Assembly: GCF_947495845.1 (NCBI RefSeq)
Contig: NZ_CANMAO010000027.1
Location: forward strand, 1-58,049
Direction: 5' to 3'
DNA: 58,049 nucleotides
From: an uncultured Endozoicomonas sp.
GTDB taxonomy: Bacteria > Pseudomonadota > Gammaproteobacteria > Pseudomonadales > Endozoicomonadaceae
Part shown: positions 28,477 to 37,644 of the stretch, piece after piece
How the letters are laid out: each line of letters opens with the position of its first letter
How positions within the stretch are numbered: position 1 is the stretch's first letter
Made by a program: the position numbers and the translations under genes
Notes under the pieces: generated by a model
The model's database searches: none
Told to the model about the DNA's origin: nothing
What the model saw: only the letters and a program-made list of their open reading frames with translations

Positions 28477-29772
28477 TCAAGCTAACGATGAAGAGAAGCA
28501 GTCATCCGCCAAACCTTCCTGCTTGGCAATGCGATCATAATCTGGTCGGGATACGCGGATGTGCAACACAATGTCGCCAGTCTCCGAATAACCTTCAGAC
28601 TGAATGGCGCCCAGTTTGTACAACCTCGCACGAGCCCGGCCTTGAGCCGGTTTCAAGGTTAACTCTCCCTCCAACATATCGTCAGAGAGCAATTCTTTGA
28701 TGGCATCCAACAATAAATCAGTGCCAGCACCAGTGACTGCAGAAACCCAGACACGCACCGGGCGGCCTTGATCATTCCGCTGAATTTTCGGCTCAACGCC
28801 CTGCAGCAGGTCAATTTTGTTATAAACCTCCAGCATCGGGACTTCGTTGGCATCGATCTCTTTCAGCACTGACTCAACCTGATCGATATTATCCAAACGC
28901 TCAGGATCATGGCTGTCGATCACATGGATCAGAAGATCGGATTGCCGGGTTTCTTCCAAAGTCGCGCGGAATGCTTCCACCAATTTATGCGGCAAATGCC
29001 TTATAAATCCAACCGTATCCGCCAGAACAGCCGGCCCAATATCCTCAAGCTCAATTCTTCGCAGCGTCGGGTCCAGTGTGGCAAATAGCTGATCTGCGGC
29101 ATACACCACAGATTCCGTCATACGATTGAAGAGCGTCGATTTACCGGCGTTGGTGTAACCCACCAGTGCAACCTGAGGCACTTCTGCTCTTACTCGGGAA
29201 CGACGACCTTGCTCACGTTGCTTACGGACTTTATCCAGCCGACGCAGGATACTTTTGATACGAACTCGCAGTAGTCGACGGTCGGTTTCCAGCTGAGTTT
29301 CACCAGGACCACGAAGACCAATACCGCCTTTTTGTCTTTCCAGGTGCGTCCAGCCTCGAACCAGTCGTGTACTCGTGTGCTGAAGCTGCGCCAGTTCAAC
29401 CTGCAGTTTACCTTCAAAGGTACGGGCACGTTGGGCAAAAATATCGAGAATCAGGCCGGTGCGATCCACTACACGACACTGAAATTCTTTTTCGAGATTT
29501 CGTTCCTGGCTGGGGGACAGCGCATGGTTAAACAGCACAACATCCACATCGTGCAGAACCACCAGCTCACGAATTTCCTGCACCTTGCCAGGGCCAATAA
29601 AGAAACGGGGAGTAGGATGCTTGCAAGTCGTAGAGATGAAGGCGGCAGACTCAACACCGGCAGAGCGAACCAGCTCCATGAATTCCTGGGGATCTTCCCG
29701 CTTGCGCTCATCGTTCACATCGATATGAACCAGAACTGCGGTTTCACCACCCTCATGGCGATCAAAAAACAA
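28477..29772 (-). CDS. hflX: GTPase HflX
   Basis: Translation-factor-like GTPase that splits stalled or heat-damaged ribosomes. 431 residues: N-terminal HflX domain (1-190; FFIGPGKVQEI and GERQLETDRR-like GETQLETDRR), G domain with P loop GYTNAGKST (205-213), DTVGFIRHLPHKLVEAFRATLEE (G3) and NKIDLL (G4), and a short C-terminal domain. Follows hfq as usual, but with a 377-bp spacer containing a REP pair. Confidence 0.96.
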   Translation of the reverse strand: MFFDRHEGGETAVLVHIDVNDERKREDPQEFMELVRSAGVESAAFISTTCKHPTPRFFIGPGKVQEIRELVVLHDVDVVLFNHALSPSQERNLEKEFQCRVVDRTGLILDIFAQRARTFEGKLQVELAQLQHTSTRLVRGWTHLERQKGGIGLRGPGETQLETDRRLLRVRIKSILRRLDKVRKQREQGRRSRVRAEVPQVALVGYTNAGKSTLFNRMTESVVYAADQLFATLDPTLRRIELEDIGPAVLADTVGFIRHLPHKLVEAFRATLEETRQSDLLIHVIDSHDPERLDNIDQVESVLKEIDANEVPMLEVYNKIDLLQGVEPKIQRNDQGRPVRVWVSAVTGAGTDLLLDAIKELLSDDMLEGELTLKPAQGRARARLYKLGAIQSEGYSETGDIVLHIRVSRPDYDRIAKQEGLADDCFSSSLA

Positions 29773-29859
29773 GCATAACTCCTAAACAACCATGTCAGTA
29801 AAATGAGAATGCTGCATTATCACTTCTCGTTCTCATGCCCTGAGGCTGCCGCAAAACCC

Positions 29860-29945
29860 GTAGGTCGGTAATTCTGTAAGAATTGCCGACATCTCGCAGG
29901 CCTGTAGGTGCTGATTGTCGGCAACCCTTTGGGTTACCGACCTAC
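29860..29945. repeat. REP-like hairpin pair
   Basis: Two palindromes, 29860-29890 (GTAGGTCGGTAATTC ... GAATTGCCGAC) and 29917-29945 (GTCGGCAACCC ... GGGTTACCGACCTAC), in opposite orientation, the same unit as at 25101-25171. It occupies the hfq-hflX spacer (29773-30149); apart from this and a hairpin after hfq I see nothing else there. Confidence 0.75.
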
Positions 29946-30095
29946 AACATCTGCTCTTGCTGATCTTTTGCGACACCCTCGCTATGCATGAGAATCCATA
30001 ATTAATCTCAAAAGGCATGGAAGCCAGAGCTTAGAGATTTTGCAGCATTAAGAGACACAATATTTATTCGAAAACTGATATAGCAGAAACAACTA

Positions 30096-30114
30096 AAGGC
30101 GCATTAAGCGCCTT
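30096..30114 (-). terminator. Possible terminator after hfq
   Basis: AAGGCGC and GCGCCTT arms with a 5-base loop; on the minus strand it is followed by TAGTTGTTTC. It lies 36 bases after the hfq stop. The T tract is weak, so it may be only a pause or processing hairpin. Confidence 0.5.
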
Positions 30115-30149
30115 CAAGATGCAAAAAGCAAGATGCTGTTTTTCAAGCT

Positions 30150-30392
30150 TTACTCTTGCTCGCCTTCGGTACCCTGCATTGGCAGACGAACCGGACGGCT
30201 AGGAACCACAGTAGAAACAGCGTGCTTGTACACCATCTGGCTGACTGTGTTCTTAAGAAGAATCACGAACTGGTCAAATGATTCAATCTGTCCCTGAAGC
30301 TTAATACCATTAACCAGGTAAATAGAAACTGGCACACGCTCTTTGCGCAGCACATTCAGGTAAGGGTCTTGTAGAGAATGCCCTTTTGACAT
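30150..30392 (-). CDS. hfq: RNA chaperone Hfq
   Basis: 80-residue Sm-like protein, [34 protein letters not shown], with the Sm2 block [13 protein letters not shown]. It forms the hexamer that pairs small RNAs with mRNAs. Excellent Shine-Dalgarno AAAAGGAG before the ATG. In relatives miaA is adjacent upstream; here a 420-bp spacer containing an ERIC-like element lies between, so hfq likely has its own promoter in 30393-30670. Confidence 0.97.
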   Translation of the reverse strand: MSKGHSLQDPYLNVLRKERVPVSIYLVNGIKLQGQIESFDQFVILLKNTVSQMVYKHAVSTVVPSRPVRLPMQGTEGEQE

Positions 30393-30671
30393 TTCTGTAC
30401 TCCTTTTAATTCTCGAGTTTTGAATAGCCTAGTTTCACTCTGGGGGAGGACTATCCGCTATACCGGCTGTGCCAGTACTAATTGTTTAATAAGTGTACAG
30501 CCTGTAGAAAGCCGACTCACATTAAGCTAACCCCACATCGTACTCAATAAGTAATACTAGCTACTCCCGTCAGTCCTGCAGGAACTATTACGTGCACCAA
30601 TGTACTATTTTGTAAAAGCCTTCAGACCAACTTCGTTCAAAAACCCGATAGGCTTTGCTTGCCAGCTGGTT

Positions 30672-30800
30672 ATATACCCGAAGGATTTCAAGTTGCTACG
30701 CGGCGGCAAGTAAGCGAAGCCCCGTGAGCCTACAACGAGTAGGTGATCGGGGTGAGCGCACGCAGCCAACAAAGTAGCAACCTGAAAGGCGATGGGTATA
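30672..30800. repeat. ERIC-like element, copy 1
   Basis: 129-bp imperfect palindrome starting TATATACCCG and ending GGGTATA. The core GAGTAGGTGATCGGGG and following TGAGCG agree with 18 of 22 bases of the ERIC2 primer sequence as I remember it. It lies in the miaA-hfq spacer (30393-30812), 13 bases beyond the miaA stop; the remainder of the spacer shows no gene. Its reverse complement matches 40395-40538 apart from a 16-bp gap. Confidence 0.8.
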
Positions 30801-30812
30801 AATACGTCAGAC

Positions 30813-31763
30813 CTATATGAGGACGTTACCCAAAACTTTCAAGGCATCGCTTTCAAGATTAGGCGATAAGGTATCAAGCCAATGAACATCCGACCAGCCT
30901 CGCAGCCAGGTCAACTGCCGTTTTGCCAGCTGCCTTGTTGCGATGATTCCTCTTTCGACCATTTCTTCGTACGAAAGTTCCCCATCTAGATACGACCATA
31001 CCTGACGGTAACCAACTGATCGAACAGCTGGCATGTTGACGCTTAAATCACCACGCGCATACAACGCTTTTGCCTCATCCAGAAAGCCATTTTCCAGCAT
31101 AAGTCGAAACCGCAATGCAATTCGCTCATGGAGCACAGCGCGATCTTCCGGAGCCAGCGCAAGACTGGTGATATCCCATGGCAGCTTTTGCCCATCCTGC
31201 TCTTGGTGCCACTGGCTCAGTGGTTTGCCCGTTAATTGATAAACCTCCAGCGCCCGTTGAAGTCGCTGAGTGTCTGTCGGTTTAATGCGCTGAGCGGCTT
31301 TCGGATCCACCTCCACCAGTTGCTGATGCAAAAACGCCCAGCCTTTCTCTTCTGCCGTATTCAATAAGGCCTGCCGAACACGATCATCCGCCGAAGGCAT
31401 GGATGCCATACCATCACGAAGCACTTTAAAGTACATCATTGTGCCGCCCACCAGTAAAGGAATGCGACCTCGTTTCGTGATGTCCGTCATCAAGGCAATC
31501 GCATCCTGACGAAAGTCCGCTGCAGAATAAGCTTCCGATGGATCCAGAATATCAATCAAATGGTGTGGCGCATCCGCCAGCACGTCGGGCTCGGGCTTGG
31601 CAGTGCCAATATCCATGCCCTTGTATATGAGGGCTGAATCAACACTGATTATCTCAAATGGATACGATTTGCTGAGCGCCACAGCAAGGTCGGTTTTACC
31701 CGACGCCGTAGGGCCCATTAAGAAGACAGCAGGAGGAAGCCGTTTTTCCTCAAATGTGGTCAT
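30813..31763 (-). CDS. miaA: tRNA dimethylallyltransferase MiaA
   Basis: Transfers dimethylallyl to N6 of A37 in tRNAs reading UNN codons. 316 residues: P loop GPTASGKT (17-24), [31 protein letters not shown] and the C-terminal [15 protein letters not shown]. hfq follows, but its usual upstream neighbour mutL is 17 kb away, displaced by the island at 31.8-48.9 kb. Confidence 0.97.
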   Translation of the reverse strand: MTTFEEKRLPPAVFLMGPTASGKTDLAVALSKSYPFEIISVDSALIYKGMDIGTAKPEPDVLADAPHHLIDILDPSEAYSAADFRQDAIALMTDITKRGRIPLLVGGTMMYFKVLRDGMASMPSADDRVRQALLNTAEEKGWAFLHQQLVEVDPKAAQRIKPTDTQRLQRALEVYQLTGKPLSQWHQEQDGQKLPWDITSLALAPEDRAVLHERIALRFRLMLENGFLDEAKALYARGDLSVNMPAVRSVGYRQVWSYLDGELSYEEMVERGIIATRQLAKRQLTWLRGWSDVHWLDTLSPNLESDALKVLGNVLI

Positions 31764-32017
31764 TTAGCCGAAATTACCCAGAATTCTTGAAAACCGTTAT
31801 TGTATAGGAAGATGTAGACCGTCGGTTACCGGAAAATATCCCGGGACGATGTCAGCCAGGCGTTTAATAATCATCAACTTTGCGGGATCAGCACAGAATA
31901 TGGCGCTTTAGGGAAAGCCTTTTTCACTGCCAAGCTGTACGCTCTCGCCCTGACTCCGGACGATCAGAACTTGATTCTGCAAAATAATAAGAAAAACCAA
32001 AGAGGCATGCTGTAACA

Positions 32018-33040
32018 ATGATCTCAGTCCCTGGTAATGATCAAGCCTTGACGCCGAACCGGTGTCATCCGGCATTTTATTGTCGTTTACTCTCGTTGTT
32101 TGCTGCCTTCTGCGGGCTTCTCTTTACCAACGTATCTACCGCTCAAGCGTCTGAAACGGAATACGCCATTATCAGTGATATGGCGAGTCAGTCACTGCTA
32201 TTAGACATTACCCTCGCGCCCGAATCTGTTCGCCTGATCACCGTAGGCGACCGTGGTCATATCCTTTATTCCGACGACCACGGATCAAACTGGCAACAGG
32301 CAAAAGTACCGACACAACAAATGCTCACTGCCGTTTACTTTCCTTCCTCGTCAACCGGCTATGCCGTTGGCCATGACGCTTTGATTTTAAAAACTGTCGA
32401 TGCCGGCGATTCATGGCACATCGTTTATGAAGACCGCGCCCTTGAAGCACCTTTGCTCGATGTCTGGTTTGAGAATGAAACCCGTGGCATCGCCGTTGGC
32501 GCTTTTGGCACCCTGCTTTCTACGGATGATGGCGGTAAAAGCTGGACTGATCGCACTTACGATCTGGATAACGAAGACGGTTTTCATTACAACGCCATCG
32601 CCGGAGATGGCGAAGGCAATGTCTATTTAGTAGGTGAAACCGGTTTACTCTTCCATTCCAGCGACAACGGAGACAACTGGAATCGTCTTGACAGTATTTA
32701 TCAGGGCAGTCTGTTTGGTGTTTCCGCTGATAAAAAACGGGTCATGGTCTTCGGCCTTCGTGGTAATGCTTTTCTCAGCACCGACAAAGGCGACAACTGG
32801 CAACCCATTTCCACCAACCTTCAGGAAACGCTGTTTGGCTCCACCATACTTAACAATGGTCAGGCCATTCTTGTGGGAAATGCCGGCGCAATTGTCAAAG
32901 AGAGTCAATCAGAAGCGTGGTTAGCCACTAACAGAAGTAACCGACAGCTGTTGAATGCTCTGGCCGAAAACGCACTGGGCCAACTCATCGCAGTAGGGCA
33001 AGGCGGCATTCATAGACTGGACAGCCACCTACAAAACTAG
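32018..33040 (+). CDS. YCF48/BNR-type beta-propeller periplasmic protein
   Basis: 340 residues with a signal peptide (about 22-44, FYCRLLSLFAAFCGLLFTNVSTAQA) and repeated blades of the form GDRGHILYSDDHGSNWQ, GHDALILKTVDAGDSW, GAFGTLLSTDDGGKSW, GETGLLFHSSDNGDNW and GLRGNAFLSTDKGDNW. These YCF48 repeats were first noted in a photosystem II assembly factor; in heterotrophic proteobacteria such proteins are typically encoded beside an RND transporter, as here (next gene 53 bases on). Probably an extracytoplasmic partner of that transporter. Weak Shine-Dalgarno, so the start is less certain. Confidence 0.85.
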   Translation: MISVPGNDQALTPNRCHPAFYCRLLSLFAAFCGLLFTNVSTAQASETEYAIISDMASQSLLLDITLAPESVRLITVGDRGHILYSDDHGSNWQQAKVPTQQMLTAVYFPSSSTGYAVGHDALILKTVDAGDSWHIVYEDRALEAPLLDVWFENETRGIAVGAFGTLLSTDDGGKSWTDRTYDLDNEDGFHYNAIAGDGEGNVYLVGETGLLFHSSDNGDNWNRLDSIYQGSLFGVSADKKRVMVFGLRGNAFLSTDKGDNWQPISTNLQETLFGSTILNNGQAILVGNAGAIVKESQSEAWLATNRSNRQLLNALAENALGQLIAVGQGGIHRLDSHLQN

Positions 33041-33093
33041 TCGTCTTCCGTCTTTAAAAGATAACAACAAAAATCATTATCAAGGTCGAAGCC

Positions 33094-35424
33094 ATGTCGT
33101 CTGACTTATCCACACTGCAGCACAGGCTGGAACGGGTTATTTTCACTAACCGTCCACTGGTTTGCCTGTTGATTCTGTTCGCCACTGTTCTCTTAAGCTG
33201 GAAAATGGTCACCGGACTGCGCATCGATGCCAGCTTTCAAAAAATGATTCCTATGGAACATCCGTTTATCCAGAACATGTTCCAATATATGGAGCGCTCT
33301 GGCTCTGGAAACACCCTTCGTATCGCAGTGAAAAATGATAGAGGCGATATCTTTGACCGCGAGTACATGGAGAGCCTGAAGAACATCGGCGACGATATTT
33401 TCTTTCTTTCCGGAGTAGATCGTGCCGGCGTAAAATCCCTATGGACACCCAATGTGCGCTGGACAGAAGTCACTGAGGAGGGATTTGAAGGCGGCCCGGT
33501 CATTCCCCAAACCTACGACGGTAGCCCTGAAAGCCTGGAAGATCTCCGCAGAAATATTCTGCGCTCCGGTCAGGTTGGCCAGATTGTCGCCAATAATTTT
33601 CAGTCCAGCATTATCAGCGCACCCTTGCTGGAAAAAGATCCAACCACTGGCGAAACGCTGGATTACGCTGCCCTTTCTGCGGAATTGGAAAATTTGCGGG
33701 AACAATACAAGGCGGAAGGCGTTAGCCTGCATGTTGTCGGTATTGCCAAGGTATTTGGTGACCTCTTTGAAGGCGTGAAAGCCATTGTCGTTTTTTTTGG
33801 CGCAGCGGTATTTATTACCCTGATACTGCTTTACCTTTACTCACGGTGCTGGCGCAGCACTCTGGTACCGCTGGTAACCTCTCTGGTGGCGGTAGTCTGG
33901 CAAATTGGTCTATTGGCGTCCCTGGGCTTCGGGCTTGATCTTTACTCAGTGCTGGTACCTTTTTTGATATTTGCCATCGGGGTCAGCCATGGTGTGCAGA
34001 TTATTAACAGCACGGGTATAGAGGCAGCTTCTGGCATTGATAAAGTAGGTGCCGCTCGTCGTGCATTCCGGGCACTGATTATTCCGGGGATGATTGCACT
34101 GTTATCCGATGCCATCGGTTTTCTGACGCTTCTGGTCATTGATATTCAGGTGATTCGTGATCTGGCGGTGACTGCCAGTATTGGTGTCGCAGCCATCATC
34201 ATTACCAACCTGGTACTTCTGCCAGTATTAATCTCTTATCTGGGTACAGGTACAAAAGCCATTGCCAGAATTCAGGCCAACCAGAAAGTTACCGGTGGTA
34301 TATGGCAGTTGCTGTCTAATTTTTCGACTCCAAAGGTAGCACGAGTATCTCTGCTGATCGCCATCGCCGGTTTCGGTTTTGGTTTCTACCAATCTCAGGA
34401 TTTGAAAGTGGGTGACCTTGATCCGGGCGCACCGGAATTCCACCCGGATTCACGCTACAATCGAGATAACCACTTCCTTACCAGCAATTACTCCACCAGC
34501 TCAGACCTTTTTGTAATGATGGTCACGAGCGCTCCCGACCAATGTTCATCATATCCAGTAATGGATGCTATGGATCGTTATATGTGGGAGATGGAAAATG
34601 TAGAAGGTGTGCAACAAGCCATTTCCATGGTGACTTTCTCCAAGCAAATGATCAAAGGGCTTAACGAAGGCAACCCGAAGTGGCAGACCCTTTCACGCAA
34701 TGCTTATGTGCTGAATGGTTCAATCGCCAGCGCCTCATCTCTGTATAATTCTGATTGCTCCATGGCGCCGGTCATCGTATTTCTTGATGATCACAAAGCA
34801 GAAACGCTTGAGCGGATAGTGGATGCCAGTAAAGCATTCGCAGATAAATACGACAACGAACAATTTCAGTTCCGATTGGCAACGGGTAATGCCGGCATCG
34901 CCGCAGCCACCAACGAAGTAATTGATACAGCTCAAACAGAGATGAAAATCTGGGTCTATGCCGTGGTTTGTATCCTTGTATTACTGACTTTCCGCTCTTT
35001 CAAAGCCGTGATCTGCATCGTGGTTCCCCTGATGCTGACGTCTGTGCTTTGTCAGGCATTGATGGCGGCATTGGGTATTGGTGTCAAAGTTGCAACATTG
35101 CCGGTTATTGCGCTGGGGGTCGGCATTGGTGTGGATTACGGAATATACATCTATAGCCGTTTAGACAGCTTGCTTAAACAAGGTATGCCATTGCAAGAGG
35201 CCTATCACAAAACTCTGCAGATCACCGGAAAGGCTGTTACGTTCACCGGCTTAACGCTGGCGATCGGTGTTGGCACCTGGATTTTCTCACCACTCAAGTT
35301 TCAAGCGGATATGGGCATCTTGCTAACCTTTATGTTCGTATGGAATATGATCGGTGCGATTTGGTTGCTGCCGGCACTGGTGAGCTTGCTCAACCGCAAT
35401 GCACCAACACCACAACAGAACTAA
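33094..35424 (+). CDS. RND/MMPL-superfamily transporter
   Basis: 776 residues arranged as two half-repeats: TM1 (about 20-40), a large periplasmic loop (42-225), a helix bundle TM2-6 (about 230-390) with FLIFAIGVSHGVQIIN, then TM7, a second periplasmic loop (430-625) and TM8-12 with the RND signature GVGIGVDYGIYIYSR. The organisation is that of the MMPL/hopanoid-transporter group, exporters or translocators of hydrophobic molecules, rather than tripartite drug pumps; there is no membrane-fusion partner nearby. Paired with the YCF48 gene. Its 3' end converges on the ABC permease with a dyad between. Confidence 0.9.
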   Translation: MSSDLSTLQHRLERVIFTNRPLVCLLILFATVLLSWKMVTGLRIDASFQKMIPMEHPFIQNMFQYMERSGSGNTLRIAVKNDRGDIFDREYMESLKNIGDDIFFLSGVDRAGVKSLWTPNVRWTEVTEEGFEGGPVIPQTYDGSPESLEDLRRNILRSGQVGQIVANNFQSSIISAPLLEKDPTTGETLDYAALSAELENLREQYKAEGVSLHVVGIAKVFGDLFEGVKAIVVFFGAAVFITLILLYLYSRCWRSTLVPLVTSLVAVVWQIGLLASLGFGLDLYSVLVPFLIFAIGVSHGVQIINSTGIEAASGIDKVGAARRAFRALIIPGMIALLSDAIGFLTLLVIDIQVIRDLAVTASIGVAAIIITNLVLLPVLISYLGTGTKAIARIQANQKVTGGIWQLLSNFSTPKVARVSLLIAIAGFGFGFYQSQDLKVGDLDPGAPEFHPDSRYNRDNHFLTSNYSTSSDLFVMMVTSAPDQCSSYPVMDAMDRYMWEMENVEGVQQAISMVTFSKQMIKGLNEGNPKWQTLSRNAYVLNGSIASASSLYNSDCSMAPVIVFLDDHKAETLERIVDASKAFADKYDNEQFQFRLATGNAGIAAATNEVIDTAQTEMKIWVYAVVCILVLLTFRSFKAVICIVVPLMLTSVLCQALMAALGIGVKVATLPVIALGVGIGVDYGIYIYSRLDSLLKQGMPLQEAYHKTLQITGKAVTFTGLTLAIGVGTWIFSPLKFQADMGILLTFMFVWNMIGAIWLLPALVSLLNRNAPTPQQN

Positions 35425-35447
35425 CACTCAGTTCATCCCATCTTTTG

Positions 35448-35468
35448 AGCCAGTACACTGTACTGGCT
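35448..35468. terminator. Possible bidirectional terminator between convergent genes
   Basis: Perfect 9-bp stem AGCCAGTAC-ACT-GTACTGGCT between the RND gene and the convergent ABC permease gene. Neither side has a strong T tract, although TTTTG flanks it on the left, so confidence is modest. Confidence 0.45.
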
Positions 35469-35554
35469 TCGATAAGAACGCTTAAATTTAGTAACAGAAT
35501 CCCGGCAGCTCTTTAGTACTACGCAGCACAATGAATCCTCATTTTCAAAACGAC

Positions 35555-36529
35555 TTAACGCTCTTTGATATATGGCTGACCAATGGCTTTAGGTGCAATC
35601 GAACGCCCAATAAAACCAGCCAACAACACGACAGTGAGTATATATGGTAGCGCTGAAAACAACTGAGTTGGCATTTCACCGATAATAGGCAATTCAACAC
35701 TTTGCAGCCGTGTTTCCATGGCCGACAACACACCAAACAACAAACAACCTAACATCGCACCCACGGGTCGCCACTTGCCAAGAATCACCGCAGCCAGTGC
35801 AATGTATCCCTGCCCAGCGGTCATCTCTCGAACAAAAGCCGCATTCTGAGCCATCGACAGATACGCTCCAGAAAAACCACACATGACGCCGGTAATAATC
35901 AATGCCTGATAGCGAACTTTACTGACCGAAATACCTGCCGTATCTGCCGCTTTTGGCTCTTCACCCATAGCTCTGACCCGCAGACCAAAACGCGTTTTAA
36001 AAAGGACAAAAGCAGCAACAGGCACCAATAAAAAAGCCAGATAGACCAGCACGTTATGCCCTGAAATCACATCATGATAAAAACTACCCAATACCGGAAC
36101 ATGCTCTGCCACCCACTGAGCACCAGGCCATTCAAGAGCATTAAATCGCTGATCGTTAGACAGAGTTGGTGTTTGCCCGCCCATATCAAACAACGCATGC
36201 CCAATAGTCACCGTTAAACCGGATGCAAAAAAATTAATCGCCAGTCCGGATATAATCTGATCTCCACGCCAGGTGATCACCGCAAAGCCGTGCATCATTG
36301 CCATTAACACCGAACTCAATACGGCAGAAACCAATCCCAACATGGGCGAACCGGTGAGCGCACTGGTCGCCGCCGCTGCAAAAGCAGCCATCAGCATTTT
36401 TCCTTCCAAACCAATATCCACAATGCCGGAGCGTTCTGCATAGATACCGCCCAGAGCTGCAAATACCAACGGCACTGCCAAGCGAAGGCTGGAGTCCATT
36501 GAGGAGTAAACCCAACTTAATACGTCCAT
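35555..36529 (-). CDS. Nucleoside-type ABC transporter permease (second)
   Basis: 324-residue membrane protein of the branched-chain-amino-acid/nucleoside permease class, with PLVFAALGGIYAERSGIVDIGLEGKMLMAAF near the start, which marks the YufQ/NupC-like permeases, and GVMCGFSGAYLSMAQ with a PFVREM-like AAFVREMTAGQGYIALAAVILGKW. Starts 2 bases after its partner ends. With the ATPase and BMP-family binding protein it forms a complete importer. Confidence 0.92.
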   Translation of the reverse strand: MDVLSWVYSSMDSSLRLAVPLVFAALGGIYAERSGIVDIGLEGKMLMAAFAAAATSALTGSPMLGLVSAVLSSVLMAMMHGFAVITWRGDQIISGLAINFFASGLTVTIGHALFDMGGQTPTLSNDQRFNALEWPGAQWVAEHVPVLGSFYHDVISGHNVLVYLAFLLVPVAAFVLFKTRFGLRVRAMGEEPKAADTAGISVSKVRYQALIITGVMCGFSGAYLSMAQNAAFVREMTAGQGYIALAAVILGKWRPVGAMLGCLLFGVLSAMETRLQSVELPIIGEMPTQLFSALPYILTVVLLAGFIGRSIAPKAIGQPYIKER

Positions 36530-36531
36530 GG

Positions 36532-37644
36532 TCAGCCTCCTGCCTGCAGATTTGCACGGGTTGATGTATAGAGCGCTTCTATTGGGTTACGCACTAAACG
36601 CTCCAGAGCACCGGTAAAGAAAATCACCAGCCCTTGTATCACTAGAATCAATTCCGGGTTCAGCCCTGGCATTTCAAATTGCAACTCCGTGCCGCCCTGA
36701 TACAAAGCACCAAACAACAAAGCCGCTAAAACGACACCGATCGGGTGATTTCTCCCCATTAATGCCACGGCGATACCGATAAAACCAAAGCCATTGGTGT
36801 AATTCAGAATCAAACGACTATGGGCGCCATACACTTCGTTCACAGCCATCATGCCCGCCAGAGCACCGGAAATGGCCATGGTAATAATGATGATCTTTTT
36901 AGCATTGATGCCTGCATATTCAGCCGCAGAAGGATTCTGCCCCATAACACGAATCGCATACCCCAAACGTGTTCGCCAAATCAAAACCCAGACCATGACC
37001 GCACAAATCAGAGCGATCAGCAGAGTAGGGTTCAGTAAACTAAAAGCCGCACCTTCGAACAGTTCATGCCATTTTGGAAAAACAGCGCTGGACGCAAAGT
37101 AACGACTGTCCGTCGCTTCGCCAGACAACGGCGCAATGATACTCACCAGCAAATAACTCATGAGCGCTGCGGCAATAAAATTGAACATGATGGTGGTCAC
37201 AACAATGTGAGCGCCGCGTTTTGCCTGTAATATTCCCGGAATTACTCCCCAGAGAGCACCAAACAGTGCTGCAGCAATAATCACCAGAGGCGCCATCAAC
37301 CACATGGGCAGCAGGTGATCTAACGACAGGGCAATAATAGTAACGCCCAACCCACCCAGATAGGCCTGACCTTCACCACCAATATTGAACATCCCTGCAT
37401 GAAAAGCGACAGCCACCGCAAGCCCTGTAAAGATAAAATTCGTGGCGTAATAAAGCGTGTTGTGCAATCCACCAAATTCCAGATTCAGCGCTCCCTGAAC
37501 CATCACCCGGAAGGCCTCTATCGGATTTTCTCCAACAATCAACACCACCAGGCTGGAAACCATTAATGCCAGTGCCAGCTGCAACAATGGAATAACCACC
37601 GATGTCAGCCACACTGGCACCTCCTGAACATTCACACGACTCAT
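36532..37644 (-). CDS. Nucleoside-type ABC transporter permease (first)
   Basis: 370 residues, about nine hydrophobic segments, with FNIGGEGQAYLGGLG and VTTIMFNFIAAALMSYLL, which are typical of YufP/NupB-like permeases. The ATG overlaps the 3' end of the ATPase gene by 4 bases and the next permease follows after 2 bases, indicating tight translational coupling. Confidence 0.92.
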   Translation of the reverse strand: MSRVNVQEVPVWLTSVVIPLLQLALALMVSSLVVLIVGENPIEAFRVMVQGALNLEFGGLHNTLYYATNFIFTGLAVAVAFHAGMFNIGGEGQAYLGGLGVTIIALSLDHLLPMWLMAPLVIIAAALFGALWGVIPGILQAKRGAHIVVTTIMFNFIAAALMSYLLVSIIAPLSGEATDSRYFASSAVFPKWHELFEGAAFSLLNPTLLIALICAVMVWVLIWRTRLGYAIRVMGQNPSAAEYAGINAKKIIIITMAISGALAGMMAVNEVYGAHSRLILNYTNGFGFIGIAVALMGRNHPIGVVLAALLFGALYQGGTELQFEMPGLNPELILVIQGLVIFFTGALERLVRNPIEALYTSTRANLQAGG

